A DNA stretch of 64,000 nucleotides, from positions 186,001 through 250,000 of the forward strand of contig NZ_CP015104.1 in assembly GCF_002214525.1 (NCBI RefSeq), given 5' to 3'. The stretch is from Thermococcus sp. P6. Lineage in GTDB: Archaea; Methanobacteriota_B; Thermococci; Thermococcales; Thermococcaceae. Below the pieces are notes generated by a model that was not told the DNA's origin, did not search any database, and was given only the letters and a program-made list of their open reading frames with translations. Positions 18,801-27,015 of the stretch are shown in pieces (position 1 is the first letter of the stretch; each line of letters starts with the position of its first letter). The translations under genes and the position numbers were made by a program.

Positions 18801-21800
18801 GAAAGCGCCAGCAACCTGACCTTCCTGAACGGGGCAAAGGTTACCGTAATTGACGGGACTTTAAGCACCGCCACCCTGACCATCAAAGTCAAGAACCTTG
18901 GCGTTGTGTACACGAAAGACTTTGTAATACTGCCTGAAGATGAGCCGGCAGCGATGGAGCTTAACGCAACGGAAGTCGTTAAAGGCGAACCGTTTAAGAT
19001 AAGTCTTGCCATCACAAAGCCCAACTGGAATGGAACCACAGAGTACAACCTCACCCTCGTGAATGGAAGTCACGAATACCCGGTTGCTACTAATGTCCCG
19101 GTTACAAACGAGTACGTTGACTACATCGTGGATACGAGTACTATGAATAACCTGCCCGTTGGGACTTATAACGTGGTCTTCTTCATGAGCAACGGCACTA
19201 GCAACTACACAACAGTCCAGAATGTGACGATTAAAGAGAACCTTACGCTCAAGCACAAGGAGTCGCCGTGGGGAGCCTATTACCCAAGTGACACCGTAAC
19301 CTTCAACGGAACGTTCCTCAGGATCGACGAGTTTGATAGCACCAACGTGAACATAACAGTCTATCAGAAGAACGCTGCCGGGCAGTGGGTAGATGCAGGT
19401 GCAAATGCGACCAATAGCAGTATCATAATTAACTCGACTGCCAAGACCTACAACTTCACCGTAACTTTCAACGCGCCCGGCGAGTTCAAGGTCATCGTCA
19501 ACGAGACCGACATCCCGAACGTCGAGGCATGCAACCCGATAACGATTTCAGACCACAAGGTCACGCTGAGCGAGAATAGCTCGGTGATAAACCTCGGTAC
19601 ATCAGTAACGATTCAGGTCACCACAACCGCAAACGTTTCAGCTTCAGATCTTAACATCACCGGTGCTCCATTAGAACCCCAGGTTAGTGAAGCGGAAGCA
19701 TTCAACTCGACCACCCATCTGAAGGTCTTCAACGTCACCTTCACGACCAATGGAAGCACCAAACTTGGTTCATGGCCGATAAACATAACCGTCGACAACG
19801 GGGAGGTGAAGGTATTCACCCTCGAAGTGACCGACGAGCTTACTCCAGTGTATGTCCCAAGCAAGGTTGTCCTTGGAAGCAAGATGTTCATGATCCTCAA
19901 TACGACGGCGAACTTGACTGCTGGTGAGTATGACGTCACGGTATGGGCGTTCGGTGTCACAACCACCGAAGCATCAGGTCTTAGCGTCAGCCTTGGAGAT
20001 TACAACGATGGATACAGGCTCCTCAACGTGACGTTTGACATAACCCAAAACATTTACAGCAAAGACCCAGAAAACTATCCAACCCACTACATGAACGTCA
20101 CCGATGGTCACCTCTGGATTGAGAAGCAATTCGAGATAGTGGAGGATCCTGCACTTTACATCGAACCGGTTGGAACCGTTGTCGTTGGCCAGAACGTAAC
20201 CTTCGAGGGAACAACATTACTCGCACCAGGAGAATATGTGACGGTCAACATAACCAAGGTCGATCAGGAGAACGTCTTCGAGGTTCCAGTCAAGCTCGAT
20301 ACGAGCGGGGACGAGAATGTCTTCACCTTCAGCCACAAGTTCATCGAACCCGGTCTCTACAACGTGACCGTGAACTGGAGTAAGTATAAACATACCATCC
20401 AAGTCAACGTTACCAACGAGGGCGTCCTGTCATTGAACACCGACAGGAACGAGTACTACCCAGATGGCAAGATAAAGATTACCGGCCAGCTCGACAACGT
20501 CACTGAAGATGACGCAATAACCCTCAAATTCTACTGGGTGCGTGGAAATGCAACTTCGAGCGCCGATCTCGTCAACGGTAGCTACGAGTACTACTTCGAT
20601 ATGGATATGAATGACGTCCAGCCCGGCGACCTCAGGATAGAGGCCACATACTATGGCAATGCCAACGCAACCAAGACCGTAACAATTACAGACACCCCAG
20701 TGATCGAGAATGTTGTTGTCCCAGCGAAGCCCGTTAAAGCAGGAGAGCTCTTCAACGTCACGGCCGATACCAACCTCGGTATCAACGGCACCGTTGCCCT
20801 TGAGATCGTCAAGGCCGACAACGCAAGCGATGTTAAGTTCAACGGGAACGTTAAGGTGAGCGAGGGCGGAGCCTTCCTCTACACGGTAAACACCACCGAC
20901 TGGACGGCGGGCTACTACAACATCACACTCAGCAAGGGCAGTGTTGAAGTCTCAAAGCAGGTTTACATCTATGTAACCGGGGCAAACATCCGCCTTGTCG
21001 ATGGAAGCCTCGTGGTAGAGCCTCTCAACGGCACCGCTCCACTGACAATTAACGTCAAGGCAAACGTCACCAACACGGGCGACCTCGACGGTACTTACAC
21101 GGCTGAACTCATGGTCAACAATATAACAGTAAAGAACGTGACCGTGACCGTACCCTTCGGTGAAGTGGTTCCAGTTGAGTTCAACTACACTCTTGAAGAG
21201 TCGGGAGTTTACAACGTTACGATAGGCGACCTAACACCAGTAGAAGTTACGGTCCTCAAGCCTGCAACACCAGAGTTCAGCAACCTGACGGTAGAGCCTC
21301 TCAACGGCACCGCTCCACTCGATATCACGGCAAGTGCCGTGGTTAAGAACATCGGAGAAGTGTCAGGCACCTTCACTGTCGAATTCAAAGTTAACGGCGA
21401 AGTCAAGGCTACCAGAGAAGTTGAGCTTGCGGCTGGAGCCAACACTACAGTTGAGTTCAACTACACTCTTGAAGAGCCGGGAGTTTACAACGTTACGATA
21501 GGCGACCTAACACCGGTGCAGGTTACAGTCGAGAAGAAGCCTTATGCCACGGTGGATGAGTATGTGCAGAGGGTTGGGAGTGCCGGCACTGTTTACTTCG
21601 TCTTCAACAACCTTGGAACGCCTGACGCTTACTCAACCGCCTTCTATATGAGTCGTACAGTTGGTGGCGCAAGGACAAAGTCAGTGCCTGCCAAGGACTT
21701 TAACATGAGTGCCGTGAATGCCAGTGACGTGGTTATTTCGGTGGGCGGCCCACTGGTCAACCCGGTAACCGCAGCCTACGAGGACATTGCCCCAGTGCAC

Positions 21801-22163
21801 ATGCTGATCAACGGTAGCAACGTAACCATCGTAACTCCTAACACTAACTTCACGTGGAGCGCTCCAAAACCGTGGTGGAATGCCACGGAGGGATACTTCA
21901 TTATACAAGTGTTCCAGGATGACAATACTGGAGCCTTCGTAGTGACGATTTATGGTACTGACGCGGACAGCACGGCGGCAGGAGCTTACTACTTCATGAG
22001 CAACGTGTATCCAAACCTCGCAAACTACACCGGCATTCGCTACCTCGTTGGCCTCTGGCAGGATACCGAGCTTGGAGCCGACATTCCATTGCCGGGCGAG
22101 GACCTTGGAGACACCAGCGGATTCAGCGCAGGAGACACCATAACAATAGTGGAAATGGGCTGA
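15873..22163 (+). CDS. Giant multidomain surface protein body (beta-helix, PKD, Ig-like repeats, S-layer-like C-terminus)
   Basis: The open frame really extends back to 15825; 15873 is only its first ATG and has no convincing ribosome-binding site, so this is the downstream part of the gene starting at 15470. Domains in order of the 2096 residues: a carboxypeptidase-regulatory-like fold (ISGTIKTPEGDPVKGVVV); NosD-like right-handed beta-helix repeats (about 200-560); a PKD domain (VANFTYSPENPEVNQTVTF ... DDDGATSN); many beta-sandwich repeats rich in N-x-S/T sequons; two CARDB-like tandem repeats near 1715-1890; and a C-terminal region (VISVGGPLVNPVT; TDADSTAAGAYYF) resembling S-layer C-terminal domains. 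It is likely an adhesin or S-layer-associated protein. There is no clear C-terminal transmembrane helix. Confidence 0.82.
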   Translation: MYFSLPRWFKSGDNWSSIGIDYKVKTVGQQVINGKVFNDCIRVDIDTRNSPYPSNYTKGYGYFILAKGIGIVKLWFNRTAGIYAGTTVTYTYENHTSMEKHTISGTIKTPEGDPVKGVVVQISNCDPCIRSVTDSTGSFSIQAYGPDIVLRVGYDKDNDGTFDFDLYPDFPMEFHINNITSDITGLVLTIPMRVFYVPDDYTTIQEAINNARPGDTIIVRDGTYNENVIVNKSITLKSENGPANCIINGTGSGSVVTITADNVTIQGFTITGSGSGWGNGGVWVESSGNTISSNVITNNGNGIYLDSSSNNNITSNNITSNSGNGVYLDSSSHNNITFNNITSNNWAGIWLRGSSNTTITSNNITSNGERGIFLYYSSYNIVTNNTMTNDGIVIEGYKIEHWNTHVIENNTVNGKPVYYFKNRVGGNVPEDAGQVILANTTGMLIENLNISNTDVGIELGFSSNNTIKNSNITSNNREGIYLYYSSNNNITSNNITSNSGAGIFIYGSSNNNIVSNNITSNAWAGIWLDSSNNNTIYLNNFNNTNNVYSENSINIWNSPTPIKYTYNGTTHTSHPGNYWSDYTGSDSDGDGIGDTQYIIDANNKDEYPLVQPRENYNLNPVANFTYSPENPEVNQTVTFNASSSYDPDGSIVNWTWGFGDGITASGKTVQHTYTKPGTYTVTLTVTDDDGATSNISKRITVATPSIQFVDVTDGNDDVFISGETVTIRFNADNSSLSPDDVTFSNITGNVSNALAPSLKTISSEIINNVTYWTYELNVTVSGHGILRVYVCGQTLTDLYVYEVTESSVWSIGAGKEVTGGGNILINDELQINATLEGPEVPEHYALPTPDNAELYVPAFESTLNFVKYNSTEGKWYFSNNFTMRTNGTFTLNITNEHGINFTTNTEVHVLQPVIKLLPINNGTANQKLVEYANLTNGTQNNLTLSLHYDLTVELTPGVNWTEVDGNNSVNSNVYENESASNLTFLNGAKVTVIDGTLSTATLTIKVKNLGVVYTKDFVILPEDEPAAMELNATEVVKGEPFKISLAITKPNWNGTTEYNLTLVNGSHEYPVATNVPVTNEYVDYIVDTSTMNNLPVGTYNVVFFMSNGTSNYTTVQNVTIKENLTLKHKESPWGAYYPSDTVTFNGTFLRIDEFDSTNVNITVYQKNAAGQWVDAGANATNSSIIINSTAKTYNFTVTFNAPGEFKVIVNETDIPNVEACNPITISDHKVTLSENSSVINLGTSVTIQVTTTANVSASDLNITGAPLEPQVSEAEAFNSTTHLKVFNVTFTTNGSTKLGSWPINITVDNGEVKVFTLEVTDELTPVYVPSKVVLGSKMFMILNTTANLTAGEYDVTVWAFGVTTTEASGLSVSLGDYNDGYRLLNVTFDITQNIYSKDPENYPTHYMNVTDGHLWIEKQFEIVEDPALYIEPVGTVVVGQNVTFEGTTLLAPGEYVTVNITKVDQENVFEVPVKLDTSGDENVFTFSHKFIEPGLYNVTVNWSKYKHTIQVNVTNEGVLSLNTDRNEYYPDGKIKITGQLDNVTEDDAITLKFYWVRGNATSSADLVNGSYEYYFDMDMNDVQPGDLRIEATYYGNANATKTVTITDTPVIENVVVPAKPVKAGELFNVTADTNLGINGTVALEIVKADNASDVKFNGNVKVSEGGAFLYTVNTTDWTAGYYNITLSKGSVEVSKQVYIYVTGANIRLVDGSLVVEPLNGTAPLTINVKANVTNTGDLDGTYTAELMVNNITVKNVTVTVPFGEVVPVEFNYTLEESGVYNVTIGDLTPVEVTVLKPATPEFSNLTVEPLNGTAPLDITASAVVKNIGEVSGTFTVEFKVNGEVKATREVELAAGANTTVEFNYTLEEPGVYNVTIGDLTPVQVTVEKKPYATVDEYVQRVGSAGTVYFVFNNLGTPDAYSTAFYMSRTVGGARTKSVPAKDFNMSAVNASDVVISVGGPLVNPVTAAYEDIAPVHMLINGSNVTIVTPNTNFTWSAPKPWWNATEGYFIIQVFQDDNTGAFVVTIYGTDADSTAAGAYYFMSNVYPNLANYTGIRYLVGLWQDTELGADIPLPGEDLGDTSGFSAGDTITIVEMG
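16640..17495 (+). repeat. Coding tandem repeats for right-handed beta-helix (PbH1) units
   Basis: Units of roughly 72 bases encode variants of NNITSNNITSNSGNGIYLDSSS. Near-identical copies lie at about 16780-16850, 16852-16920 and 17320-17400. Each unit is one coil of the helix. The DNA is AT-richer than the window average and similar enough between copies to slip or recombine. Confidence 0.75.
21014..21516 (+). repeat. 276-base tandem duplication encoding two CARDB-like domains
   Basis: Two 92-residue units start near 21014 and 21290. An identical 30-base block opens each (21014-21043 and 21290-21319), and a block of about 68 bases with only two differences closes each (21173-21240 and 21449-21516). 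The middles are clearly diverged at protein level. The offset is 276 bases for both blocks. Confidence 0.85.
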
Positions 22164-22189
22164 AACCTTTCCAACCTCTCCCTTCTTCC

Positions 22190-22220
22190 ATTCTTTTATA
22201 CTAAAATTTTTTAATTTTCA
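22190..22220 (+). terminator. Probable T-rich transcription terminator after the surface protein
   Basis: A T-rich stretch including TTTTTT at 22207-22212 and nearby TTTT runs follows the stop codon within 60 bases. Archaeal termination often uses such non-template T tracts. Confidence 0.45.
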
Positions 22221-22287
22221 ATTAACCCCACTTGATACTGCACGATAGTGCTATTATTCTTTCAATTCTCCTGGAGTCTTGTTGAAA

Positions 22288-22701
22288 CTATTCAATCGGA
22301 ACGCCGTCCTTTGTCCTCGGTGCGAGCCACTTCATCAGTCTGCCGGGGTCCTTCGTCCTTATGATTATCGTTATCGGCCCCAGCGGGCCCTCCTCGTTGA
22401 AGTTCACAACCCCCGCATAGGCGGCCTGCTTGTTCACCCGGATTATTATCTCCTCCCCGAAGTGACCTTCCTCGAGGAAGGATCTGGCCGTGTCGAGTAT
22501 CGCCTGCCCCCTGAAGAGTTCGTAGAGCCTGCTGAGTGCCTTCCTGCTCCTCGTTTTCCCGGTGAGCGTGACGTAATCCCTGCCCTCAAAGGCTTCGAAC
22601 TCCAGATCCGGGATCAGGTTGAGCATCGCCCTCCTGACCTTCTCGATGTCCTCGGTTGGATAAACGGGAGCCTCGACCTCGACCTCCTCGAAGAGTTCCA
22701 T
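22288..22701 (-). CDS. UPF0201 family protein
   Basis: The 137-residue protein has the UPF0201 pattern: [20 protein letters not shown] at the start, [14 protein letters not shown] in the middle and [21 protein letters not shown] near the end. The family is archaeal and of unknown biochemical function. The ATG at 22701 follows GGGGTGAGGAA. It is divergent from the ZIP transporter gene, with one TATA-like element between them. Confidence 0.83.
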   Translation of the reverse strand: MELFEEVEVEAPVYPTEDIEKVRRAMLNLIPDLEFEAFEGRDYVTLTGKTRSRKALSRLYELFRGQAILDTARSFLEEGHFGEEIIIRVNKQAAYAGVVNFNEEGPLGPITIIIRTKDPGRLMKWLAPRTKDGVPIE

Positions 22702-22733
22702 TTCCTCACCCCCCTTAAACTTCCGGAAAAGGC

Positions 22734-22741
22734 TTATAAAT
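22734..22741. promoter_or_regulatory. Single near-symmetric TATA box between two divergent genes
   Basis: TTATAAAT lies 33 bases from the minus-strand ATG at 22701 and 32 bases from the plus-strand ATG at 22773. It reads as ATTTATAA on the other strand, so it could serve both directions. Confidence 0.5.
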
Positions 22742-22772
22742 CCATCCTCCGGTTAATTAGTGTGACCTAACA

Positions 22773-23582
22773 ATGCTCGAGAACTTCATAACCGGCCTCG
22801 CCGGATGGATATCGGGATTATCGAACGGTCAGACGATGTGGGTGGCCTTTTACGCGGGCCTCTTCGTTGCCCTGATGACTTCCCTCGGGGCCATGATCGC
22901 GCTGTTCGCAAAGAGGCTCCCGGCAGGTGGCGTTGACCTTTCCCTCAGCTTTGCCGCAGGGGTTATGCTCGTGGCCAGCTTCACATCCCTTATAATCCCC
23001 GCGATAAATTCCACAGGCTCCTTTACCCCAGCCGGGCTCGGGATAGCGCTTGGGATTCTCCTCATATACGTAATAGACCGCTTTTTGCCCCACGAACACC
23101 TCGTGAAGGGTTATGAAGGACCACCTTCCATGAAGGACAGGATCAGAAAGGTGTGGCTTCTCGTGATAGCCGTGATGATCCACAACCTGCCCGAGGGCCT
23201 CGCCGTCGGGGTTTCCCTCGTTTACAGCCTCGAGCTCGGTCTCATCACCACCGTGGCCATAGGCATTCAGGACTTCCCGGAGGGAACGGTGATTTCTCTG
23301 CCGCTGGCGGCGATAGGGGGGAAACGCCTCCAGCCGGTTGTGATGGGTGTTCTCAGCGGCCTCTCGGAGATGGCAATGGTCCTTGTTGGGGCCTACTTCT
23401 TCGACCTCTTCTCGTGGCTTCTGCCCTACGGCCTCGGACTGGCCGGCGGGGCTATGCTCTACGTCACGATAAAGGAGATGGTGCCGGAGATATACAGGGG
23501 AGAGACGAGCGAGACCCTCGTAACCCTCGGCTTCTTCATCGGCTTCTACGTTATGCTGTTCCTCGACTCAATGCTCGGCTAA
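22773..23582 (+). CDS. ZIP family divalent metal transporter
   Basis: The 269-residue membrane protein has about eight helices. The family signature HNLPEGLAVGV in helix 4 and a later QDFPEGTVISLPLA in helix 5 supply the His, Glu and Asp metal ligands typical of ZupT-like ZIP importers. Zinc is the likeliest substrate, with iron or manganese possible. A His- and Asp-containing loop (DRFLPHEHLVKGYEG) precedes helix 4. No ribosome-binding site is evident; the TATA spacing suggests a leaderless transcript. The gene's last 15 bases overlap the convergent UPF0200 gene. Confidence 0.92.
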   Translation: MLENFITGLAGWISGLSNGQTMWVAFYAGLFVALMTSLGAMIALFAKRLPAGGVDLSLSFAAGVMLVASFTSLIIPAINSTGSFTPAGLGIALGILLIYVIDRFLPHEHLVKGYEGPPSMKDRIRKVWLLVIAVMIHNLPEGLAVGVSLVYSLELGLITTVAIGIQDFPEGTVISLPLAAIGGKRLQPVVMGVLSGLSEMAMVLVGAYFFDLFSWLLPYGLGLAGGAMLYVTIKEMVPEIYRGETSETLVTLGFFIGFYVMLFLDSMLG

Positions 23583-24134
23583 TATTCTCTCTATCAGTTC
23601 CCCTATTCTCCTTTCGTACTCTTCCGGGGGAACGTCGTTCACGATCATGTAGTCGGCCATCGCTATCACGTTGCCTATACCGAACTTCAGCTCCTTCCAG
23701 TCCCTTTCCTCGAAGTCCTCCCAGGTTTCGGGGTCGTCGTGCCTTCCCCGCGCTTTAAGCCTCTTAAAACGGAGCTTCGGCGGGGTATGAACCGCCACTA
23801 TTACTATTCTCTCGTCGGGAAAGGCGCTCCTGAAGGTTCCGACCTCGTCAAGCGAGCGAACGCCGTCAACGACCACCACGTCGCTTTCCTTCAACAGGCT
23901 CCTCACCCTCTCGACGGTGAGCTTCGCAACCGCGTTCTGCCCCAGCTCCTGCCTGAGCCTTATGCTGACACGGGCAACGTTCTCAGGGCTGAGCTCGAGT
24001 CCCCTCCTTACGGTCTCTTCCCTCACGATGTCCCCCATAGAAACGCTCCGAAAGCCCCTTCTTTCGAACTCCCTGACGATCCTGCTCTTTCCCGAGCCGG
24101 GCATTCCCGTTACGATAACTATCATCGTGCCCAC
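23568..24134 (-). CDS. UPF0200 P-loop nucleotide kinase-like protein
   Basis: The 188-residue protein has a Walker A loop, GMPGSGKS, at residues 10-17, then SMGDIVREE and VVVDGVRSLDEV. These resemble dephospho-CoA or adenylate kinase folds; the archaeal UPF0200 group has no settled substrate. Starts at GTG 24134 or ATG 24125 are both possible; TTTTAAAT near 24151-24158 predicts a leaderless start close to the ATG. It follows hel308 on the same strand with a gap of 36 bases, but appears to have its own promoter. Confidence 0.8.
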   Translation of the reverse strand: MGTMIVIVTGMPGSGKSRIVREFERRGFRSVSMGDIVREETVRRGLELSPENVARVSIRLRQELGQNAVAKLTVERVRSLLKESDVVVVDGVRSLDEVGTFRSAFPDERIVIVAVHTPPKLRFKRLKARGRHDDPETWEDFEERDWKELKFGIGNVIAMADYMIVNDVPPEEYERRIGELIERILAEH

Positions 24135-24170
24135 GCCGGGATAGGGGAGGGGGATTTAAAAGTTTGACCC

Positions 24171-26327
24171 TCACCCGAGGAAGTCATCCAGTGTCTTCCG
24201 TTTCCTTTCCTTCACCCTCCTCGGTGGTTCCAGACCGAAGTACCTGGCGAGGTTCTCGATGACCCCCATGCCTATACCTTCAACCCGAAGGAGATCGCCG
24301 ACTTTGGCCCGTTTTATGTCCTCCTTCGTCCTGAATCCGGAGTTGTAGAGCGCCCTCGCCCTCTTCCTCCCGATCCCGGGCAGGCTAACGAGTTCGAGGA
24401 GCTCCTCGCGGATGCCGTGCCTCAGGCGGAGGTGCAGTGAGCGAAGGCATTCGATGACTTCCTTCTTTGGGTTGAAGAGCCTGTAGAGTTCTATGAGCGA
24501 GTACATCAACCAGTCGGCGAGTTCGATGAGCCTGCGGAAGTCCCCGGGGTCGATGCCGTAGGATTCGTATATCCTCTGCTCCGGAACCTCGTTTATCCAG
24601 TCGAGGAGCACCTTTGCGGTCTTCACGGTTCCGGCAAAGCCCTGAAACCTGTAGTCCTCGTAGGGGATTTCCGTGTAGAGTTCCCCTTCAAGTTCGTAGG
24701 CCGTATCGAGGTAGTCCTCAAGCTCGCGTTTTTTCGCGTTCAGCGTTGCCATGTCCGGCGTTGAGGCGATAAGCTGGAAGATCCCGAAGGGGTTTGGATT
24801 CCTCTCAAGCTTCGGAAAGGCATCCCTGAACCTCTTGGCCGTCAGCGGGTCGATGTAGAGCTGGGAAGTGCGTTTTCCGAAGGGGAGCGCTATGAACTCA
24901 TCCTCCGTGTCCATGTCTATGAACTCGTTTTCGATGAGGAAGTAAACCACTTCCTTGGCTTTATACTCAATCGTGCTGGTATCCTTCCGCTGGTGGAAGT
25001 AGAAGGTTCTCTCGAGAAAGCGTATCAGCTCCCGAAAGTTGTGCACCCCGAAGTTCGTTATCAGCGCCAGAATCTGGCTCCTGAAGGCGTTCTCGTTGGC
25101 CAGCATCGAGAACAGCTTCTCCGGCTTCCCGTGGATGTAGCGCTTCATCAGCTCCTCCGGGTCCCGGGTTCTGGCGACGATTATGGCCTCCCCCACCCTG
25201 TCGTAGCCCGGCCTTCCTGCTCTACCCATCATCTGCTGGATCTCGAGGACGGGTATGTCCGTCCATCCGAAGCCGGAGTATCGCTTGGTGTCCCTTATGA
25301 TCACCCGAAAGGCCGGAAGGTTCACCCCCGCACTTAAGGTGGGGGTTGCGGTTACAACCCTTATCAGACCCTCCCTGAAGGCGTTCTCTATCAGCGTCCT
25401 CTCTTCCCTGCTCAGGCCGGCGTGATGGAAGGCCACCCCGCCACGGAGGACGGTTTTGAGCCTCTCCCCCGTCGGAGTGTCCCTGATCGAATCGGCCAGT
25501 TCCTTAAGTCCCCTCGTCCCGGGTTTCGTGAGGAGTTTTGATATCCGGGATGAGAGCGAGACCGCCTCCTTCTCGGCGGAGCGCCGGGTGTTGACGAATA
25601 CCAGCGCCTGCTTTCCCTTTTTGACCGCATCAACGACCAGACTTTCCCAGTTTTCGGGGTAGTGCTCCCTTTTCCCGTCCTCCCACACCAGCTCACCGAG
25701 GTGGAAAACCCCCTTCCTCAGCTCCACCGGGCGCCAGTCGCTCATCACCAGGGAGGCGTTGAGCCACCCGGCCAGCTCCTCGGCGTTACCAACGGTAGCG
25801 CTCAGGGCCAGTATCTGGGCCTTGTCGAGCATGTGGCTCAGTATCATCTCCAGCGTGGCCCCCCTGTCGTAGGAACCTATGAGGTGGACCTCGTCAGCGA
25901 CCACGAGTTTCACATCACCTATCCAGCTCGCGCCGTGCCTCAGGAGGGAGTCGAACTTCTCCGCGGTTGCCACCACGATGTCGTACCTTCCCAGCCACTC
26001 CTCTGTGGAGTCGTAGTCGCCTGTGGTGGCAGCTACCTTAAGCCCGAGGGATTCCCACGCCCTGAACTCCCGGTACTTCTCCTCGGCGAGGGCCTTCAGC
26101 GGAACGAGGTAAACGGCCTTTCCCCCCTCACTGAGAAGCCTGCTGACCATTACTATCTCGCTCACGAGGGTCTTTCCGCTCGCCGTGGGGATGGCCAGAA
26201 CGAGGTTCTTCCCCTCCAGAACCCCGCTTTTCAGCGCCTCTGCCTGCGGGGGGTAGAGCTCTTTGATTCCCCTTCTCAGGATGACCTTTTTGATCCTCTC
26301 ATCCACAGGAAGATCCTCGACTCTCAT
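24171..26327 (-). CDS. hel308: ATP-dependent DNA helicase Hel308 (Hjm)
   Basis: The 718-residue superfamily 2 helicase unwinds lagging-strand forks and branched DNA during replication-fork repair. Seen: Q-motif region with YPPQAEAL, Walker A AIPTASGKT (Lys52), DEVH box at 145-148, motif ATPTLSAGVNLPA, motif VI QMMGRAGRPGYDR, then the winged-helix and ratchet domains and a helix-hairpin-helix VSLPGIGRKRARAL. The last residues, KRKTLDDFLG, look like a PCNA-interacting peptide of the kind reported for Hjm. Length is typical. Confidence 0.96.
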   Translation of the reverse strand: MRVEDLPVDERIKKVILRRGIKELYPPQAEALKSGVLEGKNLVLAIPTASGKTLVSEIVMVSRLLSEGGKAVYLVPLKALAEEKYREFRAWESLGLKVAATTGDYDSTEEWLGRYDIVVATAEKFDSLLRHGASWIGDVKLVVADEVHLIGSYDRGATLEMILSHMLDKAQILALSATVGNAEELAGWLNASLVMSDWRPVELRKGVFHLGELVWEDGKREHYPENWESLVVDAVKKGKQALVFVNTRRSAEKEAVSLSSRISKLLTKPGTRGLKELADSIRDTPTGERLKTVLRGGVAFHHAGLSREERTLIENAFREGLIRVVTATPTLSAGVNLPAFRVIIRDTKRYSGFGWTDIPVLEIQQMMGRAGRPGYDRVGEAIIVARTRDPEELMKRYIHGKPEKLFSMLANENAFRSQILALITNFGVHNFRELIRFLERTFYFHQRKDTSTIEYKAKEVVYFLIENEFIDMDTEDEFIALPFGKRTSQLYIDPLTAKRFRDAFPKLERNPNPFGIFQLIASTPDMATLNAKKRELEDYLDTAYELEGELYTEIPYEDYRFQGFAGTVKTAKVLLDWINEVPEQRIYESYGIDPGDFRRLIELADWLMYSLIELYRLFNPKKEVIECLRSLHLRLRHGIREELLELVSLPGIGRKRARALYNSGFRTKEDIKRAKVGDLLRVEGIGMGVIENLARYFGLEPPRRVKERKRKTLDDFLG

Positions 26328-26359
26328 GGGCCTCAGCTCTTGAGGTCTTCCACCGGCGG

Positions 26360-26367
26360 TTTTATAT
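26360..26367. promoter_or_regulatory. Single central TATA box between hel308 and the divergent unknown gene
   Basis: TTTTATAT lies 33 bases from the hel308 ATG at 26327 and 34 bases from the TTG start at 26401. The geometry is the same as at 22734. Confidence 0.5.
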
Positions 26368-26400
26368 CCTTATCCCCATCACCATACTGGGGGTGGGACG

Positions 26401-27015
26401 TTGAGGGTTCCCTACGTGCTCTTCGAGACGAACACCGGGAGGTACGGTCTGGATGCCTACTTCTCGATGAGGGTGGATGCGGTGGAAAGGCGGGCGACCC
26501 TGATAAGGAGGGCCGACGATCTGAGGAGGGTTGAGGAGAGGCCTTCTACAGCACTCCTCGACGGTGAGTCCGTCGGGGAATATCTGAGGTCGCTGTTCCT
26601 GACCCTCTACGAGCTCAGCGGTGAGAGATTCAACGAGAGGATGGGCCATATGAGGCGCTGGAACGTCTGGAGGATGATCGGCATACCCACCGGACACTGG
26701 CGGCACCTGAGGAAGGACGATGAGCTCGCCCGAAGGAACAGGGAAGCCCTCCTCGCTCTGGAGATAATGAGGAAGGTCCTCGGCGTAAAGCACCCGGGAG
26801 ACCTTGAAAAAGCCCCGGTCAGGCCTCTGGGCTACGCCCTCCTGGAGGTTGAATTCAGGGACGGTAAGGCCAGCGACCCCGTTTACAGGGAGCTTCTCAG
26901 AATAGACGCCGGTGCCGGGATGGCCCTCCCGTGGCTGGAAATAAAAACGGGAAAGGGGATCACTCCCCCCCGTAGAGCCAGCAGGCCACGTAATGATCCT
27001 TCTCAACCTCGATGA
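26401..27015 (+). CDS. Conserved-looking hypothetical protein, function unknown
   Basis: The 204-residue product starts at TTG with GGGGGTGGGA just upstream. It is charged and soluble, with no signal peptide or membrane helix. The first two thirds look like a folded alpha/beta protein (VPYVLFETNTGRYGLDAYFSMRVD; AGAGMALPWLEIK near the end). I do not recognise the family. The last 56 bases overlap the end of oppF on the other strand, and the tail [16 protein letters not shown] is probably read-through of antisense sequence. Codon usage upstream of the overlap matches neighbouring genes, so I regard it as real. Confidence 0.6.
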   Translation: MRVPYVLFETNTGRYGLDAYFSMRVDAVERRATLIRRADDLRRVEERPSTALLDGESVGEYLRSLFLTLYELSGERFNERMGHMRRWNVWRMIGIPTGHWRHLRKDDELARRNREALLALEIMRKVLGVKHPGDLEKAPVRPLGYALLEVEFRDGKASDPVYRELLRIDAGAGMALPWLEIKTGKGITPPRRASRPRNDPSQPR

